From Arthrobacter ipis (GTDB taxonomy: Bacteria > Actinomycetota > Actinomycetes > Actinomycetales > Micrococcaceae), in contig NZ_JAAOXD010000003.1 in assembly GCF_014694315.1 (NCBI RefSeq), positions 418,222 to 482,221 of the forward strand: DNA of 64,000 bases. Direction: 5' to 3'. Below, piece by piece: positions 16,402 through 24,358 of the stretch; position 1 is the stretch's first letter, and each line of letters opens with the position of its first letter. A program made the translations under genes and the position numbers. Under the pieces are notes generated by a model. That model was given only the letters and a program-made list of their open reading frames with translations. It made no database searches and was not told where the DNA came from.

Positions 16402-17676
16402 ATGCCCCACCAGCACGCCCCCGGAAGCCTGCAGTGGAACGGGCACCCGAAGGGTTCACAGGCCTACGGCAGGATCCTGGCCGGCCTCGCGTTCGCCGGC
16501 GTGGCCACCTTCGCGCAGCTCTATTCCACCCAGGCCGTGCTCCCCGTAATGGCCGCCGAGCTTCGGGTGACCGCGGCTGAAGCCGCGCTGACCATTTCGC
16601 TGGCCACCGTCGGCCTCGCCGTCACCGTCATCCCCTGGTCGTTCCTCGCGGACCGGATCGGGCGAGTGAAGGCCATGACCTGGGGAATCTGCCTGGCCAC
16701 GGCGCTGGGCCTGCTGGTGCCGCTGGCCACGTCCTTCCCCGTCCTGCTGGGCCTCCGGATGCTGGAGGGCATGGCGTTGGGTGGCATTCCTGCCATCGCC
16801 ATCGCCTACCTCAACGAGGAAATCGACCGGGCACACGCCGCCGTGGCCGCGGGCAGCTACGTCGCGGGCACCACACTGGGCGGCCTGGCGGGAAGGCTCG
16901 TCGCCGGACCAGCAGGGGAATTATGGGGATGGCGCGCCGCCGCGCTCGCGGTCTCCATCCTGGCCACCGTGGCCGCCGTGCTCTTCCTGGTCCTGATCCC
17001 CAAGGCCCGCGGCTTCAGCCCGGCCCGGGGCACAGGCCTTCGCGGTGCGGCCAGGACCCTGTCCGGCCATCTGGCCAACCCGAGGCTGCTGGCACTTTAC
17101 GTGCAGGCTTTCCTGCTGATGGGCGGCTTCGTGGCTGTCTACAACTATCTCGGGTTCCGGCTCTCCGGCGAACCGTTCAGCCTCCCCGCCACGCTCATCA
17201 GCTTCATCTTCCTGGCCTACCTGTCGGGCACTGCGACCTCGCGCTGGGCCGGAGCCCTGACGCAGCGCTTCGGCCGGCGCACGGTGCTGCTGGCCGGCAT
17301 TGCGGTCATGGCGGCGGGCCTGGCCCTCACCCTCACCCAGGTATTGGCCCTAATATTGGCCGGGCTCGTCATCTTCACCGGCGGCTTCTTCGCGGCCCAC
17401 AGCATCGGCGCGGGCTGGACCGGAGCGATTGCCCAGACAGGCCGGGCACAGGCGGCATCGCTGTACAACCTCGCGTACTACCTCGGCTCCAGCATCCTGG
17501 GCTGGGCAGGAGGACTGTTGTTCCAGTCGCTCGGCTGGCAGGCGCTGGCTGCTGCCGTCATCATTCTGGGGTGTACGACGGCGGTGATCACCGCCGTCGT
17601 ACACCCCACCTCCGGGCGGCAGCGGCGGCAGCAGCAGCGGCTACCGCAGGATGAGGCGAGCCTGCAGCATCCCTGA
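16402..17676 (+). CDS. MFS transporter (YnfM/AraJ-like efflux type)
   Basis: Twelve-helix major-facilitator transporter, about 424 residues. Marks include STQAVLPVMAAELRVTAAEA, the loop 2-3 motif FLADRIGRVKAMTWG, and PAIAIAYLNEEIDRAHAAVA with GSYVAGTTLGGLAGRL, as in YnfM-like exporters. The second ATG (16402) is preferred over 16396 because AAGG lies seven bases before it but only one before the first. Divergent pairing with a LysR gene suggests induced efflux. A 42-bp perfect palindrome (17567-17608) is embedded in the codons of the last membrane helix. Confidence 0.9.
   Translation: MPHQHAPGSLQWNGHPKGSQAYGRILAGLAFAGVATFAQLYSTQAVLPVMAAELRVTAAEAALTISLATVGLAVTVIPWSFLADRIGRVKAMTWGICLATALGLLVPLATSFPVLLGLRMLEGMALGGIPAIAIAYLNEEIDRAHAAVAAGSYVAGTTLGGLAGRLVAGPAGELWGWRAAALAVSILATVAAVLFLVLIPKARGFSPARGTGLRGAARTLSGHLANPRLLALYVQAFLLMGGFVAVYNYLGFRLSGEPFSLPATLISFIFLAYLSGTATSRWAGALTQRFGRRTVLLAGIAVMAAGLALTLTQVLALILAGLVIFTGGFFAAHSIGAGWTGAIAQTGRAQAASLYNLAYYLGSSILGWAGGLLFQSLGWQALAAAVIILGCTTAVITAVVHPTSGRQRRQQQRLPQDEASLQHP
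17567..17608. repeat. 42-bp perfect palindrome inside the MFS coding sequence
   Basis: Position 17567 pairs with 17608 and so on to the centre between 17587 and 17588 with no mismatch and no loop. The half-site begins TGGGGTGTACGACGGCGG. It lies in codons for the last helix and C-terminal tail of the MFS protein. Confidence 0.95.
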
Positions 17677-17794
17677 ATAATGCGCCGCCCAACGGGGCAC
17701 GAAACCTGCAGATGTTCGGGCGTGCCGCCCGCAGGTGAATGTCTTGGCAACATTCGCGCCGCTAAGATGAACGGAGAACACTTCAGGAGGATCC

Positions 17795-18304
17795 GTGAGC
17801 AGCAACGCGAAGAATATTCGCCCGGCGGCGGGGCACGAACCCCTCGACGCTATCGACGAGCGGCTGCTGGCGGCCCTCGTGGACGACGCCCGGATATCCA
17901 ACAAGCAACTGGCTGAACTGGTGGGCATCGCCCCCTCAACCGCCCTCATGCGCACCCGCGCGCTCTCGGACCGGGGCATCATCCAGGGGTTTGAGGCGAA
18001 ACTGAGCCTTTCCGCGATTGGCCGGTCAGTGCAGGCCCTCATCGCCGTCCGGCTCCGCGCCCACGACCGGGAGCAGATCGACCGGTTCACCTCCAGGGTC
18101 CCCAAGCTGCCTGCCGTGCTGTCGACTTTCCATACGTCGGGCTCGGTTGACTATCTGCTGCACATCGCCGTCGCCACCACCGAGGACCTGCGGGACTGGG
18201 TTCTGGACAACCTCGCAACCGACCCCGTGGTGGGCCACACCGAAACCACGCTGGTGTTTGAGCACATGCCAGGCAACCACGGGCCGCTGCCGGACGAGGA
18301 CTGA
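17795..18304 (+). CDS. Lrp/AsnC-family transcriptional regulator
   Basis: 169-residue feast/famine regulator. The N-terminal AsnC-type HTH is LDAIDERLLAALVDDARISN followed by KQLAELVGIAPSTALMRTRA. The C-terminal RAM ligand-binding domain shows SAIGRSVQALIAVRLRAHD and VLSTFHTSGSVDYLLHIAVA. It starts with GTG after AGGAGGATCC. It is downstream of the MFS gene in the same direction, with a 118-bp gap. The ligand, presumably an amino acid, is unknown. Confidence 0.92.
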   Translation: MSSNAKNIRPAAGHEPLDAIDERLLAALVDDARISNKQLAELVGIAPSTALMRTRALSDRGIIQGFEAKLSLSAIGRSVQALIAVRLRAHDREQIDRFTSRVPKLPAVLSTFHTSGSVDYLLHIAVATTEDLRDWVLDNLATDPVVGHTETTLVFEHMPGNHGPLPDED

Positions 18305-18352
18305 GCCGGCACCGGGACTGAGCCCTCACCGGGACAGCCCGTCCGATGCTGC

Positions 18353-18589
18353 CTAGCGGCGCGAAGGCAGCAGGCCCGAGTGGGCTGCGCCGAGAACGTC
18401 GCCGCGGAGAAGGCTCAGTTCATCCCGGCGCCGCGCGGCGTCCCGCTGCAACCGGACGGCTTCCTCCGGAACAGCCCGGCGCCGCTCTGCCCATTCCACC
18501 AGGCCGGCGCCGATACGGACGGCCACGGCTTCCAGCACGGAGGCACGGCGGTAGCCGGGGATGGACTGGTTGACCGACAGAGCACTCAT
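18353..18589 (-). CDS. small basic protein coupled to the wHTH regulator
   Basis: 78 residues, Arg-rich and mostly helical, with no family I recognise. A central stretch (EEAVRLQRDAARRRDELSLL) could form a short coiled coil. Its ATG overlaps the regulator's stop codon as ATGA (18586-18589), so it is translationally coupled to it and probably real. It may be an accessory or partner of the regulator; that is inference only. Confidence 0.62.
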   Translation of the reverse strand: MSALSVNQSIPGYRRASVLEAVAVRIGAGLVEWAERRRAVPEEAVRLQRDAARRRDELSLLRGDVLGAAHSGLLPSRR

Positions 18590-19314
18590 GGCTCTTTCCT
18601 TTCGGGGCTCATTGACTGTTGGGTGGTGATGGATTCCGCTTTGGCGGTGTGCTCTGCGGGCTGCGCTTTACGCTGGCCTCGGCTGCCGGCGGACGCGGGG
18701 ACACCGAGGATGGGGAAGGCGTTGAAGTGGATCTGGACCGGCCGGGCGCCTTCCTGCTCATCTTCACTCCGGATCTCCTCCAGGAGGCGGTAGGAGTAGG
18801 CGTCCATCGCCCGTGTATAGGCGGCCAACTGCTCTTCGTTCATCCGCACGTTGGCGGTGCTGACGATGGCCGCTTCCAGCCACCCGCGGTCCAGGGTGTC
18901 CGCCCCGTGGGCCATGAAATCGGCCAGCACGGCCTGGCGGCGGTGTTCAAACTCCCGGTTGACCAGCCGCGACGCTTCCTGGGTGGCAGGAGAACTGGCA
19001 AGCTCAGGTGACGAGACCTCAATGGCGCCGCGCGGCCGCTCCCACCACCGCTCACGTGCCGTGCCTTTTCCCTCCACTTCCCGAACGAAGTCGTGCTTGG
19101 CTAGCTGGCGCAGGTGATAGCTCGTGGAACCGCTGGACTCCCCCAGCAGCTCGCCGAGGCTGCACGCCGTCTGTGCCCCGTAGCGGGACAGCATCTCCAG
19201 GATCTGGACGCGCAGCGGATGCGCAAGGGCCTTGAGGGAGGCCGGGTCCATCTTCCGGACGGGGTACGGCAAATCCTGCAGGTCGGCGGTTTCAGTGTTC
19301 GGCTTAGTGGCCAT
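18586..19314 (-). CDS. ArsR-type winged helix-turn-helix regulator
   Basis: 242-residue regulator with an N-terminal ArsR-like winged helix at about residues 23-90: LKALAHPLRVQILEMLSRYG, then CSLGELLGESSGSTSYHLRQ and the wing FVREVEGKGTARERWWERP. No metal-binding cysteine pattern is seen. The remaining ~150 residues are helical and probably serve ligand sensing or dimerisation, ending in a disordered tail. Its ATG is 15 bp from the array of five TTGCAA palindromes, making autoregulation likely. The small protein gene is coupled downstream and an MFS gene lies upstream on the same strand. Confidence 0.9.
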   Translation of the reverse strand: MATKPNTETADLQDLPYPVRKMDPASLKALAHPLRVQILEMLSRYGAQTACSLGELLGESSGSTSYHLRQLAKHDFVREVEGKGTARERWWERPRGAIEVSSPELASSPATQEASRLVNREFEHRRQAVLADFMAHGADTLDRGWLEAAIVSTANVRMNEEQLAAYTRAMDAYSYRLLEEIRSEDEQEGARPVQIHFNAFPILGVPASAGSRGQRKAQPAEHTAKAESITTQQSMSPERKEP

Positions 19315-19328
19315 ATGGCAAGGTTACT

Positions 19329-19391
19329 TTTGCAAATGTTTCTTTGCAATGATTATTTTGCAATCATTTCTTTGCAACTGTCTCTTTGCAG
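19329..19391. promoter_or_regulatory. five TTGCAA-type palindromes at exact 14-bp period
   Basis: TTTGCAA begins at 19329, 19343, 19357 and 19371, and a fifth copy, TTTGCAG, at 19385. Every step is exactly 14 bp. The core TTGCAA is its own reverse complement in four copies. The spacers are AT-rich in an otherwise GC-rich region. The array ends 15 bp upstream of the wHTH gene start and would overlap its promoter. Confidence 0.85.
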
Positions 19392-19448
19392 TCCTCGCGT
19401 ACGACGGCGGTGCTCCCGCCGCTGCTACCGGCGGAAGCTGCGGCGCTG

Positions 19449-20684
19449 CTACCGGCGTAGGCTGTGGTGCCAGGTGATCGCGGCCAGCAGTCCCGCCGCG
19501 CAGGCGCACGCAGTCACGAATCCGGCGACGGCCGCGTCGAGGCCGTAGGTCGCCGTCGCGAGCCCCAGCCCCACCACCGGCACGGCACTTCCGAGGTAGG
19601 TGATCACATACACGGTGCTGACGATCTGTGCATGCCGGGACGCCTCCACCTTGCCCGCCACGTCATTGAAGACCGTCCGGAAAGCGACGCCCTGCCCGGC
19701 GCCTGCGGCCAGGCTCGCAGCAACCAGCAGCCACGGGTTGCCGGCGGCAGCCGCCGCAGCGAGGAGCGCCACCGCGCCGCCCAGCACCGCCAGCCCCGCC
19801 GGCACTGCGAACCTGCTGCGGACGGCGATCAGCTGGCTCAGGGCGGAAGCGCCCAGGGTGAGCCCGGCCAGCAGGCCGATCAGTGGCCGCGAATCGGTGC
19901 CGAGAATCTTCGCGAAGTAACTTGGCGCGAGGGACAGGCAGAAGCCGAAAACGGCAAAGCTGAGGAAGCCGACGGCCGCGGCCAGCCAGAATGCCCCACG
20001 GGCCTCCCGGGACACCGTCGGCCGGCGCGGCGCCAGGGCCTTCAGCGGGCGGGGGCCGGCAGCAGGTTTGATGGCGGGACGGGCGCGCAGCAGGTACAGC
20101 GGAATCAGCAGGGCGGCCAGGACGAGCGAATGGATGAGATACGGCGCGGTGGTGGCGCCGGGCAGGAGGGACAGAATCCCGCCGATGGCGGGTCCCGCCG
20201 CCACTCCCCCCGCCGAGGCCAGCAGCGTGAAACGGGAGGCCCACTCCGGGCGCTCCGGCAGCAGCTCGCGCAGTGCTGCCGAGCTGGCCCCCGTGGCCAG
20301 TGCAACGGCAACGCCCTGCAGTGCCCGGCCGCCGCACAGCCCGGCAAGAGTGTCCGCGTTCGCAAAGAGCAGGCCACCAGCGAGCCCCGTCAGCACGGCA
20401 AGGAGGAGGGCCGCACGGCGCCCGATGTGGTCGGACCAGTGCCCGGCGAGCATGAGCGTTGCCACGAGCGCCAGGACGTAAGCGGCGAACGCGACGGTGA
20501 TGCCCAGGGAACTGATGCCGAGCCGCGCCTGCAGCAGCGGGTACAGCGGGGTCGCCAGGTTTGCTCCCACCAGGAGAGTGAAAATGACGACGCCGGCCAT
20601 GGCCAGCCGTGAGGTGGTGGACGCATCCCAGCCCCAGCGGGTAGCTGAAGCCGGACGCATTCGAAGTTCGCTAAAGACGGTCAT
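19449..20684 (-). CDS. MFS transporter
   Basis: Predicted 12-helix major-facilitator exporter of 411 residues, starting at the ATG at 20684 (MTVFSELRMRPASATRW); longer in-frame readings upstream overlap the divergent regulator. Signature segments are GANLATPLYPLLQARLGISS, the loop motif AGHWSDHIGRRAALLLAVLT and GRALQGVAVALATGASSAAL. The substrate is unknown. It is divergent from an Lrp/AsnC gene, a common regulator-exporter layout. The 3' end overlaps short GCTGCTACCGGCG direct repeats at about 19423-19460. Confidence 0.9.
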   Translation of the reverse strand: MTVFSELRMRPASATRWGWDASTTSRLAMAGVVIFTLLVGANLATPLYPLLQARLGISSLGITVAFAAYVLALVATLMLAGHWSDHIGRRAALLLAVLTGLAGGLLFANADTLAGLCGGRALQGVAVALATGASSAALRELLPERPEWASRFTLLASAGGVAAGPAIGGILSLLPGATTAPYLIHSLVLAALLIPLYLLRARPAIKPAAGPRPLKALAPRRPTVSREARGAFWLAAAVGFLSFAVFGFCLSLAPSYFAKILGTDSRPLIGLLAGLTLGASALSQLIAVRSRFAVPAGLAVLGGAVALLAAAAAAGNPWLLVAASLAAGAGQGVAFRTVFNDVAGKVEASRHAQIVSTVYVITYLGSAVPVVGLGLATATYGLDAAVAGFVTACACAAGLLAAITWHHSLRR

Positions 20685-20779
20685 GCCTGTGCCCTTGCCT
20701 GTGTGTCCATGGAACCGGCCCCTTGTGGGGGCTGCTCGTATGGATGGAATCTTGGTACCTAAAGAATGCGGCAGGAGTG

Positions 20780-20792
20780 CGTACCCGGTACG
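20780..20792. promoter_or_regulatory. candidate operator in the MFS-Lrp divergent gap
   Basis: CGTACCCGGTACG is a 13-bp dyad with one central base, situated in the 156-bp gap between the divergent MFS and Lrp/AsnC starts. Its placement suits a binding site for the Lrp regulator; no second copy was found. Confidence 0.4.
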
Positions 20793-20840
20793 TCGTTCTG
20801 TGGGAATATTGGGCAAAACCATCAATCTTGGGCTGGATTA

Positions 20841-21347
20841 ATGAACCGGAGTGACGTTTTGAACACCTTGGACCCCACGGATCTGAAGATCCTGCTCGAG
20901 CTGATCCGCGACCCACGCGTCCAGATCGGCGAGCTGAGCGAAAAACTCGGCATTGCGAGGAACACTGCCCAGTCCCGCGTGCGCCGGATGCTGCGCTCTG
21001 GCATCCTGCACGACGGCGGCCGGGAGATCGACCTCGAGGCGGTGGGATACGACGTCGTCGCCTTTGTGACGATTGAAGTGACCCACCGGGAGCTCGACGG
21101 CGTGATCGCCGCGTTGCGGCTGATACCCCAGGTCCTCGAAGTGCACGAGATCTCCGGCCGGGGCGATGTCTGGTGCCGGGTGGTGGCCACGGACACGCAG
21201 AATCTCCAGGCCGCGCTGCGCTCGATCCTGCGTATCAAGGGTGTGATCCGCACCGAAACCGTGCTGGCCCTCCACACGCACATCCCGTACCGGACCGAGC
21301 CGCTGATCAGCCGCCTCGTGCAGTCTGCGGGGACTCAGTCGGAATAG
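20841..21347 (+). CDS. Lrp/AsnC-family transcriptional regulator
   Basis: 168 residues. HTH: LDPTDLKILLELIRDPRVQI followed by GELSEKLGIARNTAQSRVRR. The RAM domain shows YDVVAFVTIEVTHRELDGVI and LEVHEISGRGDVWCRVVATD. The ATG at 20841 (MNRSDVLNTLDP) was preferred over the in-frame 20766 start because it opens directly on the DNA-binding domain. It is divergent from the MFS exporter and probably controls it; the DUF1761 gene follows 9 bp downstream and may be cotranscribed. Confidence 0.92.
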   Translation: MNRSDVLNTLDPTDLKILLELIRDPRVQIGELSEKLGIARNTAQSRVRRMLRSGILHDGGREIDLEAVGYDVVAFVTIEVTHRELDGVIAALRLIPQVLEVHEISGRGDVWCRVVATDTQNLQAALRSILRIKGVIRTETVLALHTHIPYRTEPLISRLVQSAGTQSE

Positions 21348-21356
21348 GATTCGAGG

Positions 21357-21782
21357 ATGGATTGGCTCTCTTACTTCTTTCAGGTCAACTGGCTTGCGGT
21401 ACTTCTTGCTTTCATCGCGAGCATGGCCATCGGCTTCGTCTGGTATTTGCCCGCCGTGCTCGGCAGGCGCTGGATGGAGGCCGTGCGCAAGACGGAAGAG
21501 GACCTCAGGAACTCGGAGGGCGGCGCCGCAGTCTGGGTTCCCATGATGGCGGCCGCAGCCCTGACAGCCATCCTCCTCGCAGTGCTGATCAGCAAGCTTG
21601 GACTCGACAACGCACCGGCCGGCGGATGGTTCGCTTTTGTGCTCGCAGTGGTGTTCCGGGTGGGAGGCCACGTAATCCACAACGGTTTCGCCGGACGTCC
21701 TGTTGCCGTGACGCTCATCGACTCCGGCCATGATGTCCTCGCTGTGACCGCAGCGGGAGTGATCATCGGCGCGATGTCCTGA
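21357..21782 (+). CDS. DUF1761 family membrane protein
   Basis: 141 residues with four hydrophobic helices: 9-30, 60-80, 88-108 and 120-140. The N-terminal pattern VNWLAVLLAFIASMAIGFVW with WYLPAVLGRRWME, and FVLAVVFRVGGHVIHNGFA later, fit the DUF1761 family. Members have no established function. It follows the Lrp regulator by 9 bp and precedes corA by 25 bp. Confidence 0.85.
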   Translation: MDWLSYFFQVNWLAVLLAFIASMAIGFVWYLPAVLGRRWMEAVRKTEEDLRNSEGGAAVWVPMMAAAALTAILLAVLISKLGLDNAPAGGWFAFVLAVVFRVGGHVIHNGFAGRPVAVTLIDSGHDVLAVTAAGVIIGAMS

Positions 21783-21807
21783 CCCAACAGACGGAGACCT
21801 GCAGACT

Positions 21808-22803
21808 GTGACCATCATTGACAACGCCGTCTACGTCGACGGGGTCCGTACCGCGGAGCCTGAAAACCTGGAGCAAACGTTTGAGACGCTCGACAGCCAT
21901 GGCGGCATGGCCTGGATAGGCCTGTACCGTCCCTCGAAAGCCGAAATGGCCGCCGTCGCCGAGGAGTTCGGGCTGCACGACCTGGCCGTCGAGGACGCCA
22001 TCTCGGCCCACCAACGGCCAAAGCTGGAGCGCTACGGCGACAGCCTCTTCACTGTTCTGCGGCCGGCCCGGTACCGCGACGACACAGAAACCGTGGAATT
22101 CGGCGAGCTCCATATTTTCGTTGGAAGGAACTTCGTGGTGACCGTCCGGCATGCGGAGATGTCCGGTGTGGGACAGGTACGCCGCCGCCTGGAGTCGCGG
22201 CCGGACCTTCTGCGCCACGGACCGCCGGCAGTGCTGTACGGGCTCCTGGACCAGGTGGTGGACGATTACGCTCCGGTGGTGGCCGGGCTGGAGAACGACA
22301 TCGACGAAATCGAAGACCAGCTCTTCTCCGGCGACTCCGCGGTGTCCCGCCGCATCTATGAACTCGCGCGCGAGGTCATCCAGTTCCAGCGGGCCATCCA
22401 TCCGCTGCCGGCCATCATGCAGCAGCTCAACGAGGGATTTGACGACTTCGCAGCCGACGCTGAGCTCCAGCACAATCTTCGGGACGTCGAGGACCACGTG
22501 GAGCGCGTAATTTCGCGGGCCGATTCCTTCCGTGACCTCCTGCAGAACGCGTTGACCCTGGACGGCACGCTCACGGCCAACCGGCAGAACGAGGCCAGCG
22601 CACAGCAGAACGAGCAGGTAAAGAAGATCTCGTCCTGGGCGGCCATCTTCTTCGCCCCGTCCTTTGTGGCCGGCGTGTACGGCATGAACTTTGACCATAT
22701 GCCGGAGCTGCACTGGGCCTACGGCTATCCCATGGCCATGCTGCTGATGGCCGCCACCGCCGCGCTGATGTATCTCATCTTCAAGCGGAAGGGCTGGCTC
22801 TAG
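21808..22803 (+). CDS. corA: CorA-type magnesium/cobalt transporter
   Basis: Pentameric divalent-cation channel. The 331-residue protein has a large cytoplasmic domain with a long helix (DDYAPVVAGLENDIDEIEDQ) and two C-terminal membrane helices. The first ends in the invariant selectivity motif YGMNF (about residue 290), followed by MPELHWAYGYPMAM and the second helix with basic tail FKRKGWL. It starts with GTG 25 bp after the DUF1761 gene. Its stop overlaps the next start (TAGTG at 22801-22805), so the next gene is coupled to it. Confidence 0.95.
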   Translation: MTIIDNAVYVDGVRTAEPENLEQTFETLDSHGGMAWIGLYRPSKAEMAAVAEEFGLHDLAVEDAISAHQRPKLERYGDSLFTVLRPARYRDDTETVEFGELHIFVGRNFVVTVRHAEMSGVGQVRRRLESRPDLLRHGPPAVLYGLLDQVVDDYAPVVAGLENDIDEIEDQLFSGDSAVSRRIYELAREVIQFQRAIHPLPAIMQQLNEGFDDFAADAELQHNLRDVEDHVERVISRADSFRDLLQNALTLDGTLTANRQNEASAQQNEQVKKISSWAAIFFAPSFVAGVYGMNFDHMPELHWAYGYPMAMLLMAATAALMYLIFKRKGWL

Positions 22804-23309
22804 TGGCCGGTTTTGATCAGGGTCTGGTCATCACGCCCGGCACGGAACGGCAGCTGGGCGCCTACGGGCTGTTCCGGCCCTCCGCTTCCCAGCGGGACGT
22901 CCTGGCGCTGCCCACCGGTCCGCTGCCAGTCAAGGGTGCGGACCCGGACATCCTGTGGGCCAGCTTCGCCGAGCTGTGCGGCGGGGGCCGGGCGACGGCG
23001 GACTATGTTCTGCTGGCCGGAAGGTTTCCCGCGTGGGTGGTGGACGGCATCCCTTCGCCTTCGGCGGAGTCCGCAGCCGACCCGGCCGACTGGCAGCGGT
23101 TCATGGCGTTGCTGGACGTCCTCCACGAGCGCGACATCACTCCGTTCCTCATCGCCCCGGCCCCGCTTGGCCATCCGCTTGATGCGCCGCAGGGCAACGC
23201 TCCTGATGAACTTGCCGCCGTCCTGTCACGCATCGCAGAGCGGCTCTCCGAGCTTCGCCGGATCGAGTCGGACGAACAGTTGGCGGATGAACAGTCCGGC
23301 GGCTGCTAG
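22803..23309 (+). CDS. AFG1/ZapE-like C-terminal domain protein lacking the P-loop
   Basis: 168 residues. The sequence aligns by eye with only the C-terminal third of AFG1/ZapE ATPases: WASFAELCGGGRATADYVLL matches their FxxLCxGxRxxxDY, RFMALLDVLHERDITPFLIA matches RFxxLVDxxYxRxVxLxxxA, and LSRIAERLSELRRIESDEQL matches LSRLxEMxSxEYL. No Walker A or B is present, because that part of the family fold is absent. No remnant of it lies upstream, where corA is intact and overlaps by one base. It starts with GTG. It could be a domesticated non-ATPase binding module. The function is unknown. Confidence 0.7.
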   Translation: MAGFDQGLVITPGTERQLGAYGLFRPSASQRDVLALPTGPLPVKGADPDILWASFAELCGGGRATADYVLLAGRFPAWVVDGIPSPSAESAADPADWQRFMALLDVLHERDITPFLIAPAPLGHPLDAPQGNAPDELAAVLSRIAERLSELRRIESDEQLADEQSGGC

Positions 23310-23384
23310 CAACAGCCGTGACCCGTCCGTCCGTAGCCGGTTGCGTCTGCTTACAATCGATTGACATCAACTACTGAGGGAAAC

Positions 23385-23726
23385 ATGAAGAAACTCACCA
23401 CCGCCCTGCTTGCCGCCGGGTTCGTCCTCTCCGCTTCCGCCTGCGCCGCACCGCAGCTCACCACCGCACAGACGTGCGACCGGATCCGGACGGTTGTCTC
23501 GAATCCTGCGAACTCCGTCGGCAAGACCGGCATGACCCGCCTGGCCAACCAGATCCGTCCCATCGAGGCAGTGTCCTCGGACGAGCTGCGGCCCGCGCTG
23601 CAGGCCATCCTTGAATACACGGACGAGTCCGCGAAGGAAACCCCGGACGAGGCGAAGCTCACCGGCCTGAAGACCGGCTACGAGCAGGCCGGCAGCACCT
23701 ACAGCAGGTTCTGCGGCGGCCAGTAG
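23385..23726 (+). CDS. small predicted lipoprotein
   Basis: 113 residues starting at the ATG at 23385, after GAGGGAAAC. The signal peptide is KKLTTALLAAGFVLSASACA with lipobox SASAC, so the protein should be lipid-anchored outside the membrane. The mature part is about 90 residues, helical, with two further Cys (in QTCDRIRTVV and the C-terminal RFCGGQ) that could form a disulfide. I recognise no family. It stands alone and ends at a strong terminator. Confidence 0.8.
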   Translation: MKKLTTALLAAGFVLSASACAAPQLTTAQTCDRIRTVVSNPANSVGKTGMTRLANQIRPIEAVSSDELRPALQAILEYTDESAKETPDEAKLTGLKTGYEQAGSTYSRFCGGQ

Positions 23727-23748
23727 CCCGCATCCTCTGACACGTCTG

Positions 23749-23790
23749 GCGGCCACGGGCAGGGCACCAATCCTGCCCGTGGCCGCTTTT
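23749..23790 (+). terminator. intrinsic terminator after the lipoprotein gene
   Basis: Perfect 15-bp stem (23749-23763 with 23772-23786), 8-base loop, then TTTT at 23787-23790. It is a classical rho-independent structure 22 bp after the stop codon. Confidence 0.9.
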
Positions 23791-24358
23791 CGCGCTGGCA
23801 AAACAGGCGCCCTGCGCTCACGAGGGGCAGACGCGAGTTTCGTCCCGCGCTTCATTAGCCGGGATTCGTCAAGACAGTCTCCCGAATGGTCTGGAGCACG
23901 ACAGTCATGACGGCTGCCTGGAAGCAGTGCTCTTCGGCCCATCTCTTCATGAGGGCGATACTAGGCGAAGCTTGGGAAAACCTCGGGCATACGGCCTCCA
24001 ACCCCCCACGCAGGGGGTGAAAACGAAGCCCGACTATCAGGTAGCACCCGCATTTCATAATGCGCAGGCCGCAGACTGTTCCTGTCCCTGAAGCTAAAGG
24101 TCGCCGCGAACCGTTGCTTCAGAACGCCGGGTCCGGAATGCATTCCCCCGATGTACCCCGGACCCGGCGGACAATCACATGAGGCGGCCAAGGGGCCGCT
24201 GGAGCTTGCTGCCTGCGGGGCCGAACGCCGCTCCCTTGATTAATGCCGGTGAACTCTTGATCCGAACCTGCGATGACGGTGGCAGGTTCTTGAGCTGCGT
24301 CCGGCACCATTTCATTGAGAATCGCAGGACGGCGTGGACAACTGGATGAGGTGGCTGC
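23791..24358. other. 568-bp stretch without a convincing gene
   Basis: No open frame here has normal codon bias; a short leftward frame around 23855-24058 has no ribosome-binding site and no recognisable motif. Two hairpins are visible: CCCCC/GGGGG near 24004-24018 and a 12-bp perfect stem at 24125-24169. The stretch may hold the promoter of the Hpt-like gene or an unrecognised RNA. Confidence 0.6.
24125..24169. other. 12-bp perfect hairpin in non-coding DNA
   Basis: CGCCGGGTCCGG at 24125-24136 is exactly complementary to CCGGACCCGGCG at 24158-24169, with a 21-base loop. It lies about 190 bp before the Hpt-like gene and does not follow any recognised gene end. Confidence 0.6.

Noticed and set aside
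23855..24058. 67-residue leftward open frame
   Set aside because: No ribosome-binding site, poor codon bias and no recognised motif; kept only as a remark in the gap entry.
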